Source of the DNA: LMUY01 sp964244585
GTDB lineage: Bacteria; Pseudomonadota; Alphaproteobacteria; Acetobacterales; Acetobacteraceae
Direction: 5' to 3'
NCBI GenBank assembly: GCA_964244585.1
Contig: CAXTJM010000012.1
Coordinates: 1 to 64,000 of the forward strand
DNA length: 64,000 bases
Shown: positions 26,876-35,199 of the stretch, in pieces
Position numbering within the stretch: position 1 is the stretch's first letter
Layout of the letters: each line of letters opens with the position of its first letter
Notes under the pieces: generated by a model
The model's input: the letters and a program-made list of their open reading frames with translations, nothing else
What the model was told of the DNA's origin: nothing
Databases searched by the model: none
Position numbers and translations under genes: made by a program

Positions 26876-27514
26876 ATGCCGGCTGCTCCCCCGCCCGATT
26901 GCCCGCTCTGTCCCCGTCTGGTCGCCTACCGCACGGCCAACCGGGCTGAGCATCCGGATTGGTTCAACGCGCCCGTGCCGAGCTTCGGCGGCACGCAGGC
27001 GCGCCTGCTGGTGGTCGGCATGGCGCCCGGAGTGCGCGGCGCCAACCGCACGGGGCGCCCCTTCACCGGCGACCATGCCGGGATCCTGCTGTACCAGACG
27101 CTGCTGCAATTCGGCTTTGCCCGCGGCGAGTACCGTGCAGATCCCGCGGACGGCCTGGAATTGCAGGATTGCCGCATCGTCAACGCGGTCCGCTGCGTGC
27201 CGCCGGCGAACCTGCCCGTGCCGGCAGAGATCAAGGCCTGCAACCAGTTCCTCGCCGCCGAACTGGCGGCCATGCCGCGGCTGCGGGTGGTGCTGGTCCT
27301 CGGCCTGCTGGCGCATGCGGCCGTGCTGCGGGCGATGGGGGTGCGGCAAGCGCTGTTCAAGTTCCAGCACGGCGCATTCCATGGGCTGGAGCATGGGGTG
27401 ATGCTGGCGAACAGCTACCATGTCTCCCGCTACAACACGAATACCGGCCGGCTGACCCAGGCGATGTTCGAGGCCGTGGTGGCGGACGCGAAGCAGCGCA
27501 TCGGCCCGGGCTGA
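26876..27514 (+). CDS. Family 5 (UDGb-type) uracil-DNA glycosylase
   Basis: A 212-residue iron-sulfur uracil-DNA glycosylase that removes uracil and other deaminated bases. Four cysteines suited to a [4Fe-4S] cluster are seen in CPLCPRL near the N-terminus and in AVRCVPP and IKACNQF. Motif 1 is VVGMAPGVRGANRTGRPFTGD and motif 3 is ANSYHVSRYNTNTG; the first lacks the catalytic Asp of family 4, which points to family 5. The ATG at 26876 was chosen; a TTG at 26867 overlapping the upstream stop is possible. Confidence 0.87.
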   Translation: MPAAPPPDCPLCPRLVAYRTANRAEHPDWFNAPVPSFGGTQARLLVVGMAPGVRGANRTGRPFTGDHAGILLYQTLLQFGFARGEYRADPADGLELQDCRIVNAVRCVPPANLPVPAEIKACNQFLAAELAAMPRLRVVLVLGLLAHAAVLRAMGVRQALFKFQHGAFHGLEHGVMLANSYHVSRYNTNTGRLTQAMFEAVVADAKQRIGPG

Positions 27515-27517
27515 GCC

Positions 27518-28240
27518 GTGGACGAGGACCGGATCTGCGGCGCCAACGCGGTGGCCGCCCTTTTCGCCAAGCGGCCGGAGGCGGCCAGGCGGCTGTTCTA
27601 CGTCGCCGCCATGAAGGAACAGGCAGGGCCGCTCTGTGCCGTGATGGCGCAACAGCGCCGCCCCTACCGCCTGCTGGACGAGGCGGAGATCGCCAAGGCC
27701 GCCGGGTCGATCCACCATGGCGGCATCGTCGCCGTGGCGGAGCCGCGTCATGTCGGCATCGTCGACTTCGTCCGCCCGCCCCGCTTCAAGCTGCTGGTGA
27801 TCCTGGATGGCGTCAGCAACCCGCACAACCTGGGCGCGATCGCCCGCAGCGCCGCGTTCTTCGGTGCGGGCGGGCTGCTGTTCCACGAGATTCCCGGCCA
27901 GGCGATGCCGTCCGATGCGGCCTACCGCACCGCCGAGGGCGGGCTGGAGCATCTGGAGCTGCACAAGACACGCAACCTGCGCAAGGCGCTGGTAGCGCTG
28001 GAGCCGCATTACCGCACGGTCGCCGCCACGCTGACGCCGGATGCGATGCCGCTGCAAACCCTGCCGCGCGACCGGCCGATCGCGCTCGTGCTGGGCAACG
28101 AGGAGCGCGGCGTGTCGTTCGACGCGCTGGAAGGCTGCCGACGCCGCGTCCGCATCCTTGGACCGGGCAAGATCCAGAGCCTGAACGTCGCCCAGGCTGC
28201 GGCGGTCCTGTTCGCCGCGCTGACCGACCCGGTGGGATAG
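27518..28240 (+). CDS. rlmB: RlmB-type SpoU (TrmH-family) RNA 2'-O-methyltransferase
   Basis: A 240-residue SPOUT methyltransferase. An N-terminal substrate-binding domain (GANAVAALFAKRPEA) precedes the trefoil-knot domain with DGVSNPHNLGAIARSAAFFG (motif 1), LVLGNEERGVS (motif 2) and LNVAQAAAVLFAAL (motif 3). RlmB methylates a guanosine in 23S rRNA; assignment within the family is by similarity. The start is GTG at 27518, three bases after the glycosylase stop. Confidence 0.87.
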   Translation: MDEDRICGANAVAALFAKRPEAARRLFYVAAMKEQAGPLCAVMAQQRRPYRLLDEAEIAKAAGSIHHGGIVAVAEPRHVGIVDFVRPPRFKLLVILDGVSNPHNLGAIARSAAFFGAGGLLFHEIPGQAMPSDAAYRTAEGGLEHLELHKTRNLRKALVALEPHYRTVAATLTPDAMPLQTLPRDRPIALVLGNEERGVSFDALEGCRRRVRILGPGKIQSLNVAQAAAVLFAALTDPVG

Positions 28241-28244
28241 GCCG

Positions 28245-28649
28245 CTACGCGACGGCCACGCGCCGGAACCGCCCGATCATGGCATCCAGGCTGAACGCGC
28301 CGCCGCCGAAACCAACTGCGTACAGCATCCCGCCGGCGATGCCGACGTTCTTGATGAAGTTGATTTCCATGTTCCGGTCGCCGAAATCCGTGTGGAAGAT
28401 CATCGCGGTGACGATGCACCAGACGGCCAGCACCAGTGCCGAGGCCCGCGTGAACAGCCCCAGCAGGAGCGCCAATCCGACGCCGAGTTCGATGAAGACG
28501 GCGATGGCATAGGCCAACTCGGGCAGCGGCAGGCCGGATTTGGCGATATAGGCCTGGGTCGCGGCGGCGGCCATCAGCTTGCCGAAGCCGCCCCAGACGA
28601 ACAATGCGCTCAGAAGCACGCGGCCCACCAGGGCGGCCAAGTCGGACAT
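28245..28649 (-). CDS. DoxX-family membrane protein
   Basis: A 134-residue inner-membrane protein with four predicted helices, belonging to the DoxX/YphA group. The N-terminal GRVLLSALFVWGGFGKLM and the central FIELGVGLALLLGLFTRASAL are typical. Members are linked to redox or thiol stress in some bacteria, but the function here is unknown. The ATG at 28649 has GGAG about 9 bases upstream. It follows the MFS exporter by 16 bases on the same strand. Confidence 0.85.
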   Translation of the reverse strand: MSDLAALVGRVLLSALFVWGGFGKLMAAAATQAYIAKSGLPLPELAYAIAVFIELGVGLALLLGLFTRASALVLAVWCIVTAMIFHTDFGDRNMEINFIKNVGIAGGMLYAVGFGGGAFSLDAMIGRFRRVAVA

Positions 28650-28665
28650 GGGAGGCTCCGTTTCG

Positions 28666-29841
28666 CTATGCAGGCCGCCGGCAGGCATCGGCGATGGTGG
28701 CACACACCGCCCCCAGCAGCATCATCGCAGCCATCGGCCGCGCCGTGCCATCCGTCAATAGTCCGGTCACCGACCCGCTGATCGCGGCGAAGATGAACTG
28801 GACCGTGCCCATCAGCGCCGACGCGCTGCCGGCATGGTTGGCATGCCGCGACAAGGCGCCGACCGCCGTGTTCGGCATGATGAAGCCAAGCGTGCTCATG
28901 CCCAGGAAGATCGGGATGAACACGCTGGCCACGCCGAACCCGCCCGCGAAGGCCAGGCCGCTCAGCAGCAGGTTGGCCGCGAGATACAGCCGCACGGCGG
29001 CCCGCAGCACGCGCGACGCCCCGAGGCGGCGCAGCAGGTACGGGTTGATCTGCGCGCCGAAGATGAAGCCGGCGGCGCACAGGCCGAACAGGATGCCGTA
29101 GACCGGCGGCGACAGGCCGAACAACTCGATATAGACCGGAGGCGATCCGCTCAGATAGGCGAACATGCTGAACATGACGAACGAGCCGATTGCCATGTAG
29201 AGGAAGAAGCTCCGTTCCCCCAGTACGCTGCCATAGCGGGAGAGCAGGCCCGCGAGCCCCAACCGCACCCGGTGCGTCGCCGCCAGCGTTTCCGGCAGCA
29301 CCCGCCAGACGATCGCCAGCGAGATCAAGCCATGTATCGCGGCGAACCAGAAGATGACGTGCCAGGAGGCGATGCTCAGCAGGAGCCCGCCCATGGTGGG
29401 GGCGAGGATGGGGGCCACGCCCATCACCAGCATCAGTTGCGACATCAGCCGGGCGGCGGCATGCCCGTCCGCCAGGTCGCGGACGATGGCGCGGGGCAGC
29501 ACCATGCTGGCCGACCCGCCGAACGCAGCGACGGCGCGCAGTACCGTCAGCGCCGCCAGGCTCGGCGCCAGCGCGCAGCCGGCCGACGCGAGCGTGTACA
29601 GCGCCAACCCGGCCATCAACGGGCCGCGGCGGCCGAACCGGTCCGCCATCGTGCCCTGCGCGATCTGTCCCACGGCCAGGCCGGCGAACCAGCTTGCCAG
29701 CGTGATCTGCGCCGTGCCTTCCGGCGCGCCGAAGCTCGCCTCGATGGCCGGGAACGCCGGCAGGTACATGTCGGTCGAGAGCGGGCCGACCGCGGTCAGG
29801 AACCCGAGCAGCGGGGCCAGCCACCGCGATGTCGCCTGCAT
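28666..29841 (-). CDS. MFS multidrug exporter, Bcr/CflA family
   Basis: A 391-residue major facilitator with about 12 membrane segments. The N-terminal FLTAVGPLSTDMYLPAFPAI, the loop QGTMADRFGRRGPLM (motif A) and LRAVAAFGGSASMVLPRAIVRDL (motif B region) are classic for Bcr/CflA drug:H+ antiporters. The substrate is unknown. The ATG at 29841 is chosen because it precedes the first helix directly; longer frames add a non-homologous basic stretch. Confidence 0.9.
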   Translation of the reverse strand: MQATSRWLAPLLGFLTAVGPLSTDMYLPAFPAIEASFGAPEGTAQITLASWFAGLAVGQIAQGTMADRFGRRGPLMAGLALYTLASAGCALAPSLAALTVLRAVAAFGGSASMVLPRAIVRDLADGHAAARLMSQLMLVMGVAPILAPTMGGLLLSIASWHVIFWFAAIHGLISLAIVWRVLPETLAATHRVRLGLAGLLSRYGSVLGERSFFLYMAIGSFVMFSMFAYLSGSPPVYIELFGLSPPVYGILFGLCAAGFIFGAQINPYLLRRLGASRVLRAAVRLYLAANLLLSGLAFAGGFGVASVFIPIFLGMSTLGFIMPNTAVGALSRHANHAGSASALMGTVQFIFAAISGSVTGLLTDGTARPMAAMMLLGAVCATIADACRRPA

Positions 29842-29860
29842 GGCTGCCGCGCCTGGCCGC

Positions 29861-30706
29861 TCAGGGCGCCTGGGTGCTGACGGCCTGGGTGGTGCGGATC
29901 GGGTCCGGCACCGGCCCCTTGATCCAGACCGATGGCGGCTGTGCCTGGGCATTGCCGTAGATCGAGCAGAACGCCACGTCCGCCGCATCCCGCCCGGCGC
30001 CGATCCGCACCAGCCCGTTCAGCGCCGCCATGCGGGTGGCATCGAACAGGTACCAGGCGCCCCCGCCGGGGCCGAGCAGGAACGCCTCGAACACGGCGTG
30101 GAAGTCCGGCGGGGAAAGCTGCCAGGCGTAGGCGCTGATGTAGCGCGCCGGGATGCCCACCGCCCGGCACAGCGTGATCGCCAGGTGGGCGAAGTCCCGG
30201 CATACCCCGGCCCGGTCGCCCAGCGTGTCATAGGCGCTGGTCAACGCGTCGGACGCGCCGGCCTGGTAGTCCACGTTGTCGCGGATCCAGTTGCAGATCG
30301 CCGTCACCCGCTGGTGCCCGGCCGGCGCCTGGCCGAACTGGCGGTTGGCGAACCGGCTCAGCCGGTCGGACTGGCAGTATCGGCTGGCGTTCAGGTAGGG
30401 CAGCACCTCCATCGGCAGGGAACCGCCGGCGATCTCCGTCACCTCCGTCGGGTCCAGCATCAGGGGGTCGAGGGCGACCTGCGCCTCGTACTCGATCTGG
30501 AAGTCGCCCGGCGGCACCAGGAAGCGAATGAAGCGGTTGCCGCTTTCCGTCGCCTCGTAGCGGTCGGGCTCCCCGAGGTCTGGGCTGGTGGTCAGCCGCT
30601 CGGACACAATGCGCTGGCGCGGCATCGGCACGGCCTCCAGGTTGAAGACGAACGGCGTCAGGGTCTCGACCTGGTAGCGCAGGGTGCAGCCGATGGTGAA
30701 ATCCAC
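29861..30706 (-). CDS. Transglutaminase-like cysteine protease family protein
   Basis: A 281-residue cytoplasmic-looking protein with no signal peptide. The transglutaminase core is present with the catalytic triad: Cys in GVCRDFAHLAI, His in PDFHAVFEAFL and Asp in WYLFDATRM. An N-terminal beta domain (FTIGCTLRYQVE) precedes it, as in the bacterial transglutaminase-like group. The physiological role of this group is poorly defined. It starts four bases from the ftsK stop codon and may be co-transcribed with it. Confidence 0.88.
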   Translation of the reverse strand: MDFTIGCTLRYQVETLTPFVFNLEAVPMPRQRIVSERLTTSPDLGEPDRYEATESGNRFIRFLVPPGDFQIEYEAQVALDPLMLDPTEVTEIAGGSLPMEVLPYLNASRYCQSDRLSRFANRQFGQAPAGHQRVTAICNWIRDNVDYQAGASDALTSAYDTLGDRAGVCRDFAHLAITLCRAVGIPARYISAYAWQLSPPDFHAVFEAFLLGPGGGAWYLFDATRMAALNGLVRIGAGRDAADVAFCSIYGNAQAQPPSVWIKGPVPDPIRTTQAVSTQAP

Positions 30707-30709
30707 CGC

Positions 30710-33118
30710 CTAATCCTCGTCGTTGGTGCGGCGGACCAGGATCTCGCGCTTGCCGACATGGTTGGCGGGAGTGATGATCCCCTCCTTCTCCATCTGCTCG
30801 ATCAGCTTGGCGGCCCGGTTATAGCCGATGGAGAGATGCCGTTGGATGAAGGAGGTGCTGGCCTTGCCCTCCCGCGCCACCACGGCGACGGCCTGGTCGA
30901 ACAGGGACTTCTCCCCGTCGCTGGCCCCGGCGATGCCGCTGAGGGCAGACCCGCCCTCATCTTCGTCCGCAGGCTCCGTCACCTCCTCGACATAGGCAGG
31001 CTCGCCCTGTTCGCGCAGGAAGGCGACCACGTCCTCCACCTCCTTGTCGGTGACGAACGGGCCGTGCACGCGGCCGATGCGGCCGCCGCCCTGCATGTAC
31101 AGCATGTCGCCCTGGCCCAGCAGCTGCTCCGCCCCCTGCTCGCCCAGGATGGTGCGGCTGTCGAACTTGCTGATCACGGTGAAGGAGATGCGGGTCGGGA
31201 AGTTGGCCTTGATGGTGCCGGTGATCACGTCGACGGAGGGGCGCTGCGTCGCCATCACCACGTGGATGCCGGCGGCGCGCGCCATCTGCGCCAGGCGTTG
31301 CACCGCGGCCTCGATCTCCTTGCCGGCGACCATCATCAGGTCCGCCATCTCGTCGATCACCACCACCAGGAAGGGCAGCTTCTCCAGGGCGAGCGGATGC
31401 TCCTCGAAGATCGGCTTGCCGGTCTCGGCGTCGAACCCGGTCTGCACCCGCCGGGTGACGACCTCGCCGCGGGCGCTCGCTTCCTCCACCCGCTCGTTGT
31501 AGCCGCCGACGTTGCGCACGCCGAGCTGGCTCATCGCGCGGTAACGCCGCTCCATCTCCCGCACGGTCCATTTCAGCGCCGTGACCGCCTTGGCCGGTTC
31601 CGTCACCACGGGGGCCATCAAATGCGGGATGCCGTCATAGACCGACAGCTCCAGCATCTTCGGGTCGATCAGGATCAGCCGGCACTGGTCCGGGCTGAGC
31701 CGGTAGAGCAGGCTCAGGATCATCGCATTGATGCCGACCGACTTGCCGGAGCCGGTGGTGCCGGCCACCAGCAAATGCGGCATGCGGGCCAGGTCGGCCA
31801 GGATCGGCTCGCCGCCGATATCCTTGCCCAGGGCCAGGGCCAGGCGGCCGGGGTGCTTCTCCCACGCGTCGGAGCCCAGCAGCTCGGACAGGAACACCGT
31901 CTCCCGCTTGGCGTTCGGCACCTCGATGCCGATCACGTTACGGCCGGGCACGGTGGCGATGCGCACGGCGGTGACGGACATCGAGCGCGCCACGTCATCG
32001 GCCAGCCCGATCACCCGGGCGGAGCGGATGCCGGGCGCCGGCTCCAGCTCGTACAGGGTGACGACCGGGCCGGGACGGATCTCGCGGATGGCACCCTGCA
32101 CGCCATACTCGTCCAGCACCGATTCCAGCAGCCGGGCGTTGGCCTGCAACGACTCCTCGCTGGGGCCGGAATTGGCGCGGGGCGGCGCGGCCTTCAGCAG
32201 GGCGAGCGGCGGCATGCGCCATTGGCCCGGCGTCGCCTCGGACAAGGGCAGGCTCGGCTGATGCGTCGGCGCCGTCTTGCGCAACGGCAGGCTGATGCGC
32301 GGACGCGGCGCGGGCGCGGCAATCGGCTCCGGCGCCATGGCCGGGGGTGACACTGCCACGGCCGGCTCCGGACGGTCGGGGCGCAAGGCCGGGCGCGGGC
32401 GCGCCGCTGGCTCCAGCCGCGGCGCCACCAGCGGCTCGGGACGCGGGGCGCGGCGAAGCAGGCGCAGCGGCGCCACCAGCCGCGGCAGCAACCCGACCGC
32501 GCGCCGCCCCTGCACGAACGAGCCCCCGGCCACGCGCCCTGCGGCCCGCCACTCGCCCGCGGACAGCCCGAGCGCGGCCCAGAACAGCAGCGCGCCGAGC
32601 ACCAGGCCGAGCAGCAGCGCGATCCCGTCGCCCAACGGGCCGAGCGCCCCGTGCGCGTAGGACGAGGCCGTTTGCGCCAGGACGCGGCCGATGGCGCCAC
32701 CGGGCCCGGCCTCGCTCGGCCAGGGTGCCGGACCGGGAACCGCGGCGGCCAGGGCGGCCAGGACGGGAAGCACTGCCAGCGTGCTTGCCAGCCTGGCGGC
32801 AAAGCTGCCCAAGCCGCGATGGGAGGCGATCCGCCACGCCCAGGCGAGCGCCACCACGCCGGGCAGCACGGCCGCGATGCCGAAGCTTTGCAGCAGCAGG
32901 TCTGCCGCCATAGCGCCCGGCAGCCCGGCCAGGTTGGTCGGCGGCCGGGACGTGGCGGTGTTGAACGACGGGTCGAGCGGATTGTAGCAGGCCAGCGCGA
33001 CCAGGAGCGCGACCCCGCCCAGTCCGAGCACCAGGCCGCCCAATTCCGCCAGGCGGCGGCTGACCAGCGTGCGGATGGCAGGCGAGACGAGCTGGCGTGC
33101 CGAGGCGGCGGCGGACAT
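30710..33118 (-). CDS. ftsK: DNA translocase FtsK
   Basis: An 802-residue cell-division DNA pump that clears chromosomes from the septum and activates XerCD recombination. Four hydrophobic N-terminal segments are followed by a proline/alanine-rich linker (about residues 230-330). The RecA-like motor has Walker A GTTGSGKSVGIN and Walker B LVVVIDEMADLMM, and the C-terminal winged-helix gamma domain reads IQRHLSIGYNRAAKLIEQM, which reads KOPS sites. The ATG at 33118 was chosen as the first start that fits the family; an upstream in-frame ATG at 33214 adds a non-homologous segment. Confidence 0.95.
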   Translation of the reverse strand: MSAAASARQLVSPAIRTLVSRRLAELGGLVLGLGGVALLVALACYNPLDPSFNTATSRPPTNLAGLPGAMAADLLLQSFGIAAVLPGVVALAWAWRIASHRGLGSFAARLASTLAVLPVLAALAAAVPGPAPWPSEAGPGGAIGRVLAQTASSYAHGALGPLGDGIALLLGLVLGALLFWAALGLSAGEWRAAGRVAGGSFVQGRRAVGLLPRLVAPLRLLRRAPRPEPLVAPRLEPAARPRPALRPDRPEPAVAVSPPAMAPEPIAAPAPRPRISLPLRKTAPTHQPSLPLSEATPGQWRMPPLALLKAAPPRANSGPSEESLQANARLLESVLDEYGVQGAIREIRPGPVVTLYELEPAPGIRSARVIGLADDVARSMSVTAVRIATVPGRNVIGIEVPNAKRETVFLSELLGSDAWEKHPGRLALALGKDIGGEPILADLARMPHLLVAGTTGSGKSVGINAMILSLLYRLSPDQCRLILIDPKMLELSVYDGIPHLMAPVVTEPAKAVTALKWTVREMERRYRAMSQLGVRNVGGYNERVEEASARGEVVTRRVQTGFDAETGKPIFEEHPLALEKLPFLVVVIDEMADLMMVAGKEIEAAVQRLAQMARAAGIHVVMATQRPSVDVITGTIKANFPTRISFTVISKFDSRTILGEQGAEQLLGQGDMLYMQGGGRIGRVHGPFVTDKEVEDVVAFLREQGEPAYVEEVTEPADEDEGGSALSGIAGASDGEKSLFDQAVAVVAREGKASTSFIQRHLSIGYNRAAKLIEQMEKEGIITPANHVGKREILVRRTNDED

Positions 33119-33187
33119 GCGTCGGGAGGTCCCAATCCGTTCGTGCGAGATCCGAGCTATAGCGGGAAACCGCTCGCCCAGAATGGA

Positions 33188-33221
33188 AAAAGGGGTGCGA
33201 CCCTTCGGCCGCACCCCTTTG
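33188..33221 (-). terminator. Rho-independent terminator of glnK-amtB
   Basis: Read on the minus strand, an 11-bp perfect stem (AAAGGGGTGCG with CGCACCCCTTT) with a 10-base loop is followed by further T residues, giving TTTTT at its 3' side. It begins about 20 bases after the amtB stop codon and lies upstream of ftsK, so it separates the two units. Confidence 0.8.
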
Positions 33222-33240
33222 CGTGGCCGATCTGCCGCGG

Positions 33241-34638
33241 TTAGCTGATCGACTCGCCGTGCAGCACGATGTCGAGGCCCTCCATCTCCTGGTCGCGCGT
33301 CACGCGCAGGCCGATCACCGCGTCGATGATCTTCAGCAGGATGAAGGAGACCACGCCGCTCCAGACCAATGTGGCGACCACCGCCTCCGCCTGCTTGATC
33401 AACTGCTCCATGCCGCCGACCACGCCCGCCGGGTTGGTGTCGGTGGCGGAAAGCGGGCCGTAGGCGAACACGCCCGTCAGCAACGCGCCCACGATGCCGC
33501 CGATGCCGTGCACGCCCCAGGTGTCCAGGCTGTCGTCATAGCCCAGCATGTGCTTCAGCCCGGTCGCGGACCAGAAGCAGACCACGCCCGCCACCACGCC
33601 GATGATCAGCGCCGGCCCGGGCAGCACGAAGCCGCTGGCCGGGGTGATCGCCACCAGCCCGGCCACCGCGCCGGAAATGATGCCCAGCACGGACGGTTTA
33701 CCCTTGGTGACCCACTCCGCGAACATCCAACCCAGCGCCGCCGCCGCCGTGGCGATCTGCGTCGCCGCCATCGCCATGCCGGCGCGCCCGTTGGCGCCCA
33801 CCGCCGACCCGGCGTTGAACCCGAACCAGCCGACCCACAGCAGGGAGGCGCCGATCATCGCGTAGGTCAGGTTGAACGGGGACATGTTGTCGTGCCCGTA
33901 GCCCACCCGCTTGCCCAGCACGAGCGCGCAGACCAGCCCGGCCACGCCCGCGTTGATGTGCACCACGGTGCCGCCGGCGAAGTCGATCGCGCCGATCGTG
34001 GTGCCGACGATTCCGGTGGCGCTCCACACCACGTGGGCGATCGGGCAGTACACCACCAGCGACCACAGCACCATGAAGACGCACATCGCGCTGAACTTCA
34101 TGCGGTCGGCGAAGGCGCCGGCGATCAGCGCCGGGGTGATGATCGCGAAGGTCATCTGGTACATCATGTAGACGGTCTCGGGGATCGTCAGCACCGTCGC
34201 ATTGTCGGAGCCGGCGCCCAGGGTGAACGGCTTGTCCACGCCCTTGGCGATGTTGTCGGCGATGCCGTTGAGGAACAGGCGGGAGAAATCCCCGATATAG
34301 GGCGCGGTCGCGCCGGTGCCGTTCGTGAAGGCCAGGCTGTAGCCGGCGACCATCCAGACGATGGTGACCAGGCAGCAGACGGTGAAGGATTGCATCAGCG
34401 TGGCGAGCACGTTCTTCTTGCGCACCATGCCGGCGTAGAACAGCGCCAGGCCGGGGACGGTCATCATCAGCACCAGGGCGGTGCTGGCCAGCATCCAGGC
34501 AGTGTCGCCCGTGTCGATGGCCGGGGCCGCCGCGGCGGCCGGTGCGGCAGCCGTGCCTGGCGCCGCGGTCTGCGCCCAGGCCGCCCCGGCCAGGAGGAAG
34601 GTGGACAGCCCGGTCACCGGGGCAAGGAGACGCTTCAT
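33241..34638 (-). CDS. amtB: Ammonium transporter AmtB
   Basis: A roughly 465-residue ammonium channel of the Amt/Mep/Rh family. A cleavable signal peptide (MKRLLAPVTGLSTFLLAGAAWAQ) and an Ala/Pro-rich linker precede 11 membrane segments. Family landmarks are AWMLASTALVLMMTVPGLALFYAGMV, GGTVVHINAGVAGL (pore histidine) and DDSLDTWGVHGIGGIVGALL (second pore histidine). The start at 34638 has AAGGA about 10 bases upstream; an ATG at 34656 overlapping the glnK stop (ATGA) is the alternative. It is paired with glnK, whose product binds and blocks AmtB. Confidence 0.95.
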   Translation of the reverse strand: MKRLLAPVTGLSTFLLAGAAWAQTAAPGTAAAPAAAAAPAIDTGDTAWMLASTALVLMMTVPGLALFYAGMVRKKNVLATLMQSFTVCCLVTIVWMVAGYSLAFTNGTGATAPYIGDFSRLFLNGIADNIAKGVDKPFTLGAGSDNATVLTIPETVYMMYQMTFAIITPALIAGAFADRMKFSAMCVFMVLWSLVVYCPIAHVVWSATGIVGTTIGAIDFAGGTVVHINAGVAGLVCALVLGKRVGYGHDNMSPFNLTYAMIGASLLWVGWFGFNAGSAVGANGRAGMAMAATQIATAAAALGWMFAEWVTKGKPSVLGIISGAVAGLVAITPASGFVLPGPALIIGVVAGVVCFWSATGLKHMLGYDDSLDTWGVHGIGGIVGALLTGVFAYGPLSATDTNPAGVVGGMEQLIKQAEAVVATLVWSGVVSFILLKIIDAVIGLRVTRDQEMEGLDIVLHGESIS

Positions 34639-34652
34639 TCTGGTAGGATCCT

Positions 34653-34991
34653 TCATAGTGCTTCGGCGTCGACCTCGCCCGTGCGGATCCGCACGGCGCG
34701 TTCCAGGTCCAGGACGAAGATCTTGCCGTCGCCGATCTTGCCGGTCTGGCCGGACTTCATGATCGCCTCGACCACCTGCTCGGCCAAGTCCGCCGCCACG
34801 GCGACCTCGATCTTCACTTTCGGCAAGAAATTGACGTGGTACTCCGCGCCCCGATAGATTTCGGTCTGGCCTTTCTGCCGGCCGAAGCCCTTGACCTCGG
34901 ACACGGTCAAACCCTGCACCCCGAGCGGCGTGAGCGCCTCGCGCACGTCATCCAGCTTGAAGGGTTTGATGATCGCTATGATGAGCTTCAT
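34653..34991 (-). CDS. glnK: Nitrogen regulatory PII protein (GlnK/GlnB)
   Basis: A 112-residue PII signalling protein that senses 2-oxoglutarate, ATP and glutamine status through uridylylation. The T-loop GRQKGQTEIYRGAEY carries Tyr51, the uridylylation site, and the C-terminal GKIGDGKIFV is the second PII signature. Pairing with amtB supports GlnK. The ATG at 34991 has GAGGA about 6 bases upstream. A sigma-54-like promoter lies about 70 bases upstream, consistent with nitrogen control through NtrC. Confidence 0.95.
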   Translation of the reverse strand: MKLIIAIIKPFKLDDVREALTPLGVQGLTVSEVKGFGRQKGQTEIYRGAEYHVNFLPKVKIEVAVAADLAEQVVEAIMKSGQTGKIGDGKIFVLDLERAVRIRTGEVDAEAL

Positions 34992-35057
34992 CGACGTCCT
35001 CACTAACCTGTTCGACGCCGGCTGCCCTGCGGCGCCCGACGTTTCGTCCCTGCCCTA

Positions 35058-35073
35058 AACAAGAAGCGTGCCG
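35058..35073 (-). promoter_or_regulatory. Candidate sigma-54 promoter of glnK-amtB
   Basis: On the minus strand the sequence CGGCACG-CTTC-TTGTT matches the -24/-12 consensus TGGCACG-N4-TTGCA at the invariant -24 GG and most other positions; the -12 dinucleotide is GT rather than GC. It lies 67 bases upstream of the glnK start. Sigma-54 control of glnK-amtB is established in many proteobacteria. I did not find a convincing NtrC site upstream. Confidence 0.5.
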
Positions 35074-35187
35074 GTCCGATATTGCGGAGGCGAGGGGCTG
35101 CGCCGCCTTGACGATGGGGTGGTCGGCCCGCAGCGATGGAAGGCCGTCGCCGCAGACCGGAAACTTGCCTAGTAAACAGGCAGGAAC

Positions 35188-35193
35188 AGGAGA
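35188..35193 (+). promoter_or_regulatory. Shine-Dalgarno sequence deciding the TTG start of ubiH
   Basis: AGGAGA ends six bases before the TTG at 35200. No in-frame ATG or GTG lies at a comparable distance, and the TTG places the FAD motif where the family expects it. Confidence 0.7.
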
Positions 35194-35199
35194 ATCAAC

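Noticed and set aside
29354..32350. A 998-codon open frame antisense to the MFS, transglutaminase and ftsK genes
   Set aside because: It spans three unrelated well-supported genes on the other strand and has low-complexity His/Arg/Gly composition.
35165..35182. TGCCT...AGGCA inverted repeat upstream of ubiH as a possible operator
   Set aside because: Only five base pairs with a seven-base spacer; expected by chance in GC-rich DNA and no regulator gene is adjacent.
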